Of a stretch of 64,000 nt of DNA, positions 56,994 to 64,000 are shown one piece after another. This stretch comes from Gracilaria domingensis (taxonomy: Eukaryota > Rhodophyta > Florideophyceae > Gracilariales > Gracilariaceae). A program made the position numbers and the translations under genes. The DNA is taken from positions 260,043-324,042 of the forward strand of contig VCMS01000009.1 in assembly GCA_022539475.1 (NCBI GenBank). The letters are read 5' to 3'. How positions within the stretch are numbered: the first letter of the stretch is position 1; each line of letters starts with the position of its first letter. Under the pieces are notes generated by a model. That model did no database searches, was not told where the DNA came from, and saw only the letters and a program-made list of their open reading frames with translations.

Positions 56994-57820
56994 CGTATCA
57001 GAGACTCGTTTGAATGGAAAGAACTAAAATTTGCTCAGAAGAAGTCAAGGCAAGGCGAATATAGCGAATGCGTTAACGAAACGTAATGCAGCTTTGCATA
57101 AACGTTTTAATCGTATTGCTTTGTCTGGTGTATTGATACTATCTAATCATCGATCGTTTTGTCTCAAACGTTTTACATGAATTTGAGTTGCTGTAAATAT
57201 GTTTACTACAACTGTGGGGTCTGTAGGTTGAAACAATTAGATAGAGCCAGTTTGTGAATATTAGTCTCCCACTGAACGAAATTTAGTTCGCTTTGACAAT
57301 ACGTGCCCAATTGTCAGCGACCTCGCTGTAATGTAGTGCCTAAGCGAACGGGTACAGAACAAAGCATAAGACAGTCTGACGGTGTGGACTGAGTGCCCAG
57401 GCAAACAGGCATAGAGCAAAGCATAAGACAGTTCAATGGTGTGGACTGAGTAAACGGAATGGACGGAGTCACTGCGACAACGACCCAGCTTTTTGATGCT
57501 GATCATTGCCTTCCACTTGCTCCAGTAGTCTCGACCCAACGTCACCATGTCCCACTACACTGCCACACTTCCGACAACAGTACCGTGGGTCATCTTATTC
57601 TTTCATTTATTTTGAAATAAGCTCATTTTCCGGTTTCTAAGGTTGCGTAATTAAAGAGCGCGACGTCGACTTTTTCCACTAATTTCAAATATAAGCTGTG
57701 TTTTGGCTTAATTAAAAACCCCTAGTAGGAGCTTTGCAATAATTCAATACTATTTATTTCGGAATATTTAAATACAATATATTTTTGACAGGCTCTACCT
57801 CTGGCGATCTACTAGCCGTA

Positions 57821-60624
57821 CAGTAGGGCAGGCTCATGCTTCAAAAAAGTGAGGTCAAAGCTGAACACCGAAATTCCGCGCTTTTGAGTGCTTCTGCGAG
57901 GAAAACACAGAGATCAAAGGGTGTTCAACATTGACCCCATGGTGTAACCGCGAACTGCATCACAAAGCGACGCACATTTTGCCGTCGTCGAAGAGTCTAG
58001 AGCACTCTAACCCTCGACTGCTCAACATCAGCAAACATGTAAACATCAATGGCCCGTCACAGATTATAGAAATGGTCTTTTCGTTCAACACACTTGCCGA
58101 AAAGGCTGCCATCTTCACTTCCCCGACACTCTAGTTTAGAACTTCTTTCTATGATAAAGTTGCTGTATAAGCAACACACAAGATAATCGCTGCGTCAAGC
58201 ATTGTCTGTGTACGTAGCAGAGCACAGCATGTCCTGGCTTCTATCCAATTGCTATTGTAGAACCGTGCCGGAGACATACTAAACTACCAATCGCGTAGCC
58301 ACAAAAGAAGCCAAATTCTTTTCTACCAACCGCAAAGTCAAGAAGCGCTCATAGAAACTTTTAACCAGTCCCTTTATAAACTAGTCGCAACCAGTATGAG
58401 CCTCTAACTCATAACCATTGGCACCCCAAGCAACAAACTTTTCTTCTCTTTACCATTGATTAGGTTTTAGACTTCAAGATGCCGTACAAGCACAAGTGGA
58501 CGCGCAATCTTAAGCCATCTCACTTATGTAAGAAGTGCAAAACTGTGCACAAACGCACTGAAAACTGTTTCCTTGTTCGCGCAATGCGAATGCGCGTCAC
58601 ACGGGAGATGAGGCAGGCCGTTTTTGCAGTGAAAGAAGGACGGCTATCATTTCACGAAGCCAGCCGAACATTCCGCCTCCCAGTTTCTTCCATCCATTAT
58701 TGGCTTCACCGCATCAATTTGATCAACCAACCAGCCCGATCCAAACGTTACGCTTTGACCGACACCGAAGAAGAGCACATCGTACAGGTGCTAAATCACT
58801 ATTCTAGTACCGGTAAGCACATGACCAGAAACGATTTGAAAGACGCAGTGCAGTTCCTAGTTCAGTCTTTTCCGCTTGAGAGACAACAGAAGCTACGCTT
58901 TAAGAGTGGACGTCCGGGGGACGACTGGTGTAGGTCCTTTCAAGCGCGACATGAAGATGTTATCATGTATCGAAAGGTCTCTGTTCAGGAGTCGAAGAGG
59001 TACATAGCCACAAATGCAGAAGTGCTCACTACACATCTGGCGAAGATATCGGAGGTGATACAAATGTACAAGATTGACCGTCGCAGACTCTTCAATTTGG
59101 ATGAAACCGGCTTTTCGCTCGAGAAGGAGGACAAAAAGACGCCTAGAACCCGACACTACGTCTCCGTCGGAGATGTACCAGAGATTCTGGGAGCGTCTCT
59201 CAAAAATATTTCTCGCGTTACCTGTCTTGCTTGTGTTTCCGCTGAAGGAACTGCCATTGATCCGATGTTCGTTTTCAAAGGATCGAGGGTGCGCACAATG
59301 ACCGAAAACGACTCTGGCGATGTGGAACCGATTCATGAAGTGCTGCCTTGCGGGGCTCTCGTCGTTGCTCGTAGAGATGTTGCCGCCGTTGACGTTAACA
59401 ATTTCTACCAGTGGGCAACACACTTCGTTCCAATACCGAAGGTCTTCGTGCAAATGGTCGTCAGGTTTTGCTTACTTACGATAGCTACCGTAGCTATATG
59501 TCTGTTCGCGTGTGTGAGCTCTTTCGATCAAACCGTGTCATAGCGTACCTGTTACCCGCGCACACTAGCGCAACGACGCAGTCGTTGGATGTTTCAGTGT
59601 TTTCGGCCATGAAGTCTTCTCTTTGAGAGCTTTTTGCGTCATGCGTGGCTTCATTGCCATTATATAACAAAGAGTTGGACTTTTTTGACGTTTGTCGCCT
59701 CATGACGGAAGCGTACGGGAAAGCAATGACTCGTGAGAATATTCAAAGTGTGTTTGTGAAAACCAGTCTGTGCCCCGTAGATCTACACCACTTGCTTGGA
59801 GAGTACCGCGCAAGAAGCTTTGAGTGCTTTTCGAAACGTGTTGGTATAGATGAAATGATCAAGATGCTCCAAAAGAAGAGAGAAGAAACGCGGGCGGAGC
59901 TGCTGGGCACTGCAACGTTGACTAAGACGGGTTTCATTGACAACAGTGAAAGTGTTGTTTTGAACTGTGACGCCCCGTACGCGTTGATCTTGGAGCAAGC
60001 AAAAAAACAGAAAGTTAAAAGGGAAGCAAAAAAGAAGCGTGAAGAGGCTAAATTAGCCAAGAACAGGGCGATAGTTGTTCAGAAGCGTGCCGCTAACATT
60101 GCAAATACGATAGCAGGTGCTCTGCGTTAAAGCGAACGCTTTGGTAACACTGTGGCTGTTCTGCGATCGCTAGAAGAGCATCGTCGCATTGCCCGTAACA
60201 ATTTGGTCACCAGAAATATCACCGCAGTAGATCACACGACGCATGCTATTGGGGACGACAATGTAGCGAAAGTGGCTGTAGATACGACGGAGGCTGCGTC
60301 TGATTAAGCTTTCTGTTCTTTGGAGCAGATTTCAATTTGAGCCTGCCTCGAAGTTTGGTGTACCAAAAAATAGATTTGGGGCTTTTATATGATTGATTTT
60401 GTTCAACTTTGACCCCATGCTTTTCTTGAATGAGCCTGTTTTGGTCTTTGTTAGTAAAGACGTCATATCTGTTCCGTTTCGTTACCATTTTGCTTCGTTT
60501 TAAGCTTGTTCAGTAGCGAAGACATTGTTCTTTCTGGTACTATAACCAGATTAACCAGAAAGCGAGGATAGTGAGAATCAGAGGGATTTCCAGCTTCTGT
60601 TCAAGTGTTGAGCCGACCCTACTG
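57821..60624 (+). mobile_element. Full-length pogo-like DNA transposon with TIRs and TA duplication
   Basis: The left end CAGTAGGGCAGGCTCA (57821-57836) and the right end, read inverted, CAGTAGGGTCGGCTCA (60624-60609), form a 16-bp TIR with two mismatches. Both ends are flanked by TA (57819-57820 and 60625-60626), the target duplication of the Tc1/mariner/pogo superfamily. The 2804-bp element contains one transposase gene (58479-60130). The right TIR lies about 30 bp from the truncated desaturase. Confidence 0.9.
58479..60130 (+). pseudogene. Pogo-like (DDE_1) transposase, nearly intact
   Basis: Begins at ATG 58479. Residues 17-30 hold a small Cys/His cluster (C17, C20, H24, C30). Residues 41-76 form a Psq-type helix-turn-helix (AVFAVKEGRLSFHEASRTF). 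Residues about 92-170 form the CENPB-type DNA-binding domain, with DDWCRSFQARHED. The DDE domain has its first Asp in LFNLDETGF (D208). The second, LLTYDSYRSYMSV, and third, TTQSLDVSVFSAM, lie in another frame after a shift near 59440. One further stop lies near 59624, then the frame runs to a Lys-rich C-terminus (KKQKVKREAKKKREEAK) ending at 60130. All three acidic residues are present, so the copy died recently. It would bind the TIRs and cut at TA. Confidence 0.85.
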
Positions 60625-60656
60625 TACCGTGAACTTCTGTTTTCCCGCGCAACCAC

Positions 60657-61166
60657 CTAGTCCGGATCGCGAGTCGGGTGTCCTAGGTGCGCGTGGTGAT
60701 CAACGCCGTGAGACTTGAAGTAGACCGAGTAGGACTGGAGCACCGGCCACCCGCCTAGCACTGCCCGGAGAAAATTGAGGTGACGGTTCTTGCCGAAGCT
60801 TCCGTGCGCCGACTGGTGATGAATCTCAGCGAGTGCCTGCATCCGGCAACCAGTGACAAAAACCGCTAGCAGGTATAGAGCCCAACCCGCCGCTCTCATC
60901 AGGGAGTTCCCGTGACCACGGGCCGTGTTAAATGCTTGATGCGCAATAGACGAGAAGATGACAATGACGGTGTAGTTCTCCACAAGCTCTAACAATCCAT
61001 GATAGTTATCGGCAGCCCTGGTTTCGAGGTCCCTCAATTTATCTTTCGTATCCGTGGACATTTCTAACCGCTTCAAAGGCGGGTTCTCATTCCTGTTCAA
61101 GGTCTCTGAAGAGTCAGTCCATGCCGGTGGCACATGCTCAGACTGGAACACAGGCAATTCACTCAT
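60657..61166 (-). pseudogene. Fatty acid desaturase, N-terminal part only
   Basis: A 169-codon minus-strand frame; an in-frame stop upstream supports the Met at 61166. Hydrophobic segments lie at about residues 64-78 and 93-106. The first His box is HHQSAH (H116, H117, H121), after LAEI, and the second is HGVDHHAH (H153, H157, H158, H160), after SVYFKS. These bind the di-iron centre of membrane desaturases in the ER or plastid envelope. The frame stops at once after HPTRDPD; the rest of the domain, including the third His box, is missing, and sequence on the far side of the adjacent pogo-like element does not restore it. So this is a truncated gene copy or a pseudogene. Substrate cannot be predicted. 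Confidence 0.7.
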
Positions 61167-63109
61167 TCTTGAAGGAGCTGAGTATATGCTTCTTTTTTAA
61201 CCGTACTGAAGCTCAACTGACAGGATATCCACAAGCAGCCACAAAGGCAGTTGTCGTACGACGCTGCTTGGCTGGCTGCTTAGCTTCCGTTTATCCATCC
61301 AACGCACCCAACAAATCAACATCCAGAACAACTCAATGAATCCTGCAGTCTCGTTCTTCTTTAGGCCTGACGTTGAAGGCCCGCACTTGGGCGCATCGTT
61401 GGAACTTCTTATTCCGTACATCTATCAACGGAAAGCGTCAACAGATCATGACTCGCTGGTGTGTTGCAGTTTGATTCCCTTACGCAAGTGACAGCAAGGG
61501 CCGACGGTTCTTGACATTGCGGGCAAGAAAGCGAACGCAATGGTGATCTAAGGTGTCGCGCAAAGAACAAGTTGTCGAGAGCCACACATGGGCTCTGAGA
61601 ATGCACTTGCTGCAACGATCGGGAGACGGTGGTGGACAATATGAAGGTGAACCGGGAGGATGAGGTGCAATGGGGTTATTCTAATTTTCACTCCAACTTC
61701 CAGTCCATGGCGCAGGGCTTCTAGCGACGAACCGGGACGAAGTAAGAAAGAGCGAAAACGCAGAGCGACGGAAGGTGCCGCTTGCGTCTGTTACGGCCAG
61801 TATTGTTGCGCTTCGACCTCTTCGCTAACTGGTGGTTCCATATATCCGTTATGCGACTCACACTGCGTTCTTACCTTCGGAAAAAGGCCCAGGAGAAACT
61901 ATAGGTATGAGGAACGAAGGGATAGCACGAAAGTCTCATATGCTGAACGCAAATCGTGCTACATAACACCCTTCGTAACAAGTGAGGAAACCAGTCTGCA
62001 TGTCGCGGGTGTATCGCCATGTTTGCCATCACATACGTTCAAGAAATGTATACTTTTTCTTCGAGATTTCGGGAGTCCGTTGAACCTTGAAAGCGTTAAG
62101 GCACTCAATAAGCATCACGACCATCCATACGCACGGAAAGCATACCTCACAGTGGTGACTTTCAGATAATGATTGTTCTTGATACTGCAAGCCCGATGAA
62201 GATAACGCAGGTGGCTGTCTTTGCGAACCGTTAGCTCGTATATTGCTCGAATAAGAAAGGAGTTGAATTTTGGTAACAGGTCATAGTAAAACCATTGTAT
62301 TCGGAGCAGCCCTTAAACCGCCATTACACGTTCTAATTAGTGCCGTGTACAACGTCAAGAGTCGGGCACTATCGCTTGTGTGCCATCTTTTTCAGCAGCT
62401 CTTCCTTCACGAACGAATTTCATGCTATAACGCAGACGGGAAGAAGAAATTCAAGAAGTCCATGGCGTGTACTACTATCGAAAAGCGGGAGAAGTTGAGA
62501 AAAGCTAACCGGTTATTGGAGGGGAGGTGAACGCAGGAAAGGGGAAACAGAATATCTGTTGCAAAAAGCAAAGTTTCTTTGATACACAGAAGGCACCCAA
62601 GAACGACAAAATCTTCTCGAGATTGCAGGTTTCGGACGACGTGGAACGAAATGGTCTACATCCCTCAGAACATAAGACCGGGAGCTCGACACAAGTAGCT
62701 TCACTAAGAAGTGACAACGTTATCCAGAAATAGCCTGCCCAGTGTTTCGAATTGCTCAAACAACGAAACATGTATGTGTCAACAGAGGTGACACGATTTG
62801 CAGCATTGAGCTCGCACTCTATGCTGGAATGCATTGGAGTTCTCGCTGAAGCTGTTTTGTTTGGATGGAACGATGTCCTCATGAGAATTTACTTAGGAAA
62901 TGAAGTCTTCCAATGCATTTCAATGAGACACGCACAACGGGGTTGAATATCATGCGTTCCAACTTGGCGGTTCATTCGCGCACAGTGGTTGCGGAGTTTC
63001 GTATACCGCTATACCGCTTCTGTCGATGAATTTCTTTCCAACCTTGAAAACGTTCTTGTCTTTGAAAGGACAGGTTGATTGTGGTTGGATGAACTTCTGA
63101 CAAAGCGCC
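61167..63109. other. 1.9 kb between desaturase and glutaredoxin; one unassigned ORF
   Basis: The longest frame is plus 61660-62169 (169 codons): MRCNGVILIFTPTSSPW..., a Lys/Arg-rich patch (SKKERKRRATEG) and several Cys, with no recognisable domain. Plus 62270-62530 and minus 62505-62882 are shorter and overlap. No promoter or terminator element is evident. Confidence 0.3.
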
Positions 63110-63991
63110 TCACATAGCGCAGTAGTAGTACAATGGAACATCTGCTACTTTAGCATGGTACTCGACATAGTCTTGAATCTTCGGCGGAAGCTTAAGACCC
63201 TTCATAATGGTCATGTTTCGCAGACGCGGAAACAAAATGATGTCATCCAATGACATGCCACCCGGTGAACAATAGTACGGAGAGTAGATCATGTCCGCCA
63301 ACTCTTCGATCCTATCTTGTATTTTGGCAATATACTCAGCAGAGTTGACCATATTGGCTTCACAGCCATCTGGATTCTCAAGAGGGTACTTGCTGATGAA
63401 TGATTCTCGGGCGTCAGAAAAGACGACCTCCGGCAGAGGAGCGCGCGCGAATCGAATGCGGGTGAGACGACGCATGGTCATATCGAGGTCCTCGATCCAC
63501 TGGGAGATATCCGTGCGGCCGGAAGCGGGCTTCAGTAAGCCAGGTGGGCCGTATCGCTCGTCGGAATCGATGGCAGCACAGATGTCAAGACTCTCATCCT
63601 GAGCCGGTCCGCCCACTCCGTTCGGTTGGAAAATAGGCACGATCTTGCGACCAACGAGGGCGGTGGGGGTCTCGACGTCATCGCTCGCAAGCCACACAAG
63701 GTTGTATTTGACATTCTTGAGTCCCAGCAGGTGACGCACGCGCACACAGAACGGACAGTGATCGTATACCAGTAAGCTCGGGAGGGGGTTGAGCACTACG
63801 CGCGGCGGCAAGGCGAGTGGCGCAGCCATGGTGGTGCGCCTCGTGGTTTGGCGGTGGGCGGAGGAGCGAGCGGCGTTTTGAAGGCATGGGCGACGAAGGA
63901 GAGGAGCTGAAGGGATGAAAGCCATTGACACAATGGCGCAGGAGCACAGCGGTGCGGAAGAGCAGGTGACCAGTGTGGTCGCCAATTCCAT
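63110..63991 (-). CDS. Glutaredoxin-2-type (GrxB-like) protein with N-terminal extension
   Basis: Intact 293-codon intronless gene. Residues 1-65 are rich in Ser, Thr, Ala and Arg with few acids, like a plastid or mitochondrial transit peptide; a second Met at residue 55 could give a cytosolic form. The thioredoxin-like domain starts at residue 72: LLVYDHCPFCVRVR with the active site C79-P-F-C82, then GLKNVKYNLVWLASDDVETPT, the cis-Pro in KIVPIF (P119) and DESLDICAAID. The C-terminal half is the all-helical Grx2 domain, with MSLDDIILFPRLRNMTI and KIQDYVEY. The pattern closely follows E. coli Grx2 (GrxB), a GST-folded glutaredoxin that reduces protein disulfides and glutathione mixed disulfides. 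The promoter lies outside the window. Confidence 0.9.
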   Translation of the reverse strand: MELATTLVTCSSAPLCSCAIVSMAFIPSAPLLRRPCLQNAARSSAHRQTTRRTTMAAPLALPPRVVLNPLPSLLVYDHCPFCVRVRHLLGLKNVKYNLVWLASDDVETPTALVGRKIVPIFQPNGVGGPAQDESLDICAAIDSDERYGPPGLLKPASGRTDISQWIEDLDMTMRRLTRIRFARAPLPEVVFSDARESFISKYPLENPDGCEANMVNSAEYIAKIQDRIEELADMIYSPYYCSPGGMSLDDIILFPRLRNMTIMKGLKLPPKIQDYVEYHAKVADVPLYYYCAM

Positions 63992-64000
63992 AATTCATGA

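Larger units (their letters stand above)
52108..57558 (+). mobile_element. Young Ty1/copia retrotransposon E
   Basis: Direct repeats at 52108-52279 and 57394-57565 (about 170 bp) differ at about 4 positions (~98% identical), so the insertion is recent. They probably represent the shared part of the LTRs; the right copy seems to extend further left (to about 57250), so the left LTR may be shortened. Between them the copia order is clear: gag with zinc knuckle, protease-like, integrase, RT, RNase H. A ~410-bp MITE-like repeat (55191-55600) is inserted between integrase and RT. The element carries several breaks despite the young repeats. The layout and RNase H end are reminiscent of GalEa-type elements of algae and marine animals, which is only an impression. 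Confidence 0.75.

Noticed and set aside
57600-57780. Inverted similarity between 57700 (TTAATTAAAAACCCCTAGTAG) and 40800 (CAGTAGGGGTTTCTAATTAA) as element ends
   Set aside because: Similarity is limited to about 20 bp and does not extend, so it is most likely chance.

Overview
The window looks like nuclear DNA of a transposon-rich eukaryote, most plausibly a red alga. This is an inference. The only long intact host-like gene is intronless and carries a transit-peptide-like N-terminus (Grx2-like, 63110-63991), and the rest is Ty1/copia elements, a chromodomain Gypsy, pogo-like DDE elements, hAT, PIF/Harbinger and a Crypton-like recombinase. No rRNA, tRNA, CRISPR array or bacterial operon was found.

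Layout. 1-4223: a Copia fossil on the minus strand, cut by the window edge and carrying two inverted copies of a ~235-bp repeat. 5427-6390: a decayed PIF/Harbinger transposase. 6970-9160: a 47-bp tandem repeat and a ~1.1-kb segment bounded by ~36-bp inverted repeats, ending in a 68-bp palindrome. 9494-14909: three decayed same-strand reading frames (ParB-like, cupin-like, coiled coil) that may be one unclassified element or gene cluster. 16379-16876: a Copia gag remnant. 17026-17432: a ~407-bp MITE-like repeat whose second copy sits inside the Copia element near 55.4 kb. 18316-19872: a decayed hAT transposase containing a perfect 20-bp inverted duplication. 21422-22620: an array of about sixteen short hairpins in two alternating types. 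24035-25059: Crypton-like tyrosine recombinase remains. 25336-25620: a decayed ABC-transporter ATPase fragment. 27661-28212: a broken RING-finger gene. 28835-29655: a GC-rich degenerate minisatellite. 30980-32330: a decayed DDE_1 transposase. 33198-35000: the RT/RNase H half of another Copia. 37620-38286: a pogo-type N-terminal fragment. 38300-40090: AT-rich, empty. About 41450-52107: a chromovirus-type Gypsy with an intact gag and an intact 601-codon antisense ORF downstream of pol. 52108-57558: a young Copia with near-identical direct repeats. 57821-60624: a full-length pogo-like DNA transposon with TIRs and TA target duplication. 60657-61166: a truncated fatty acid desaturase. 63110-63991: a Grx2-type glutaredoxin.

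Most of the window is layered mobile DNA, elements inserted beside or into each other, with host genes confined to the right end. The items most worth a second look are the alternating hairpin array, the ParB-like/cupin-like gene cluster, the intact antisense ORF of the Gypsy element, and the two short repeats that recur inside Copia elements.
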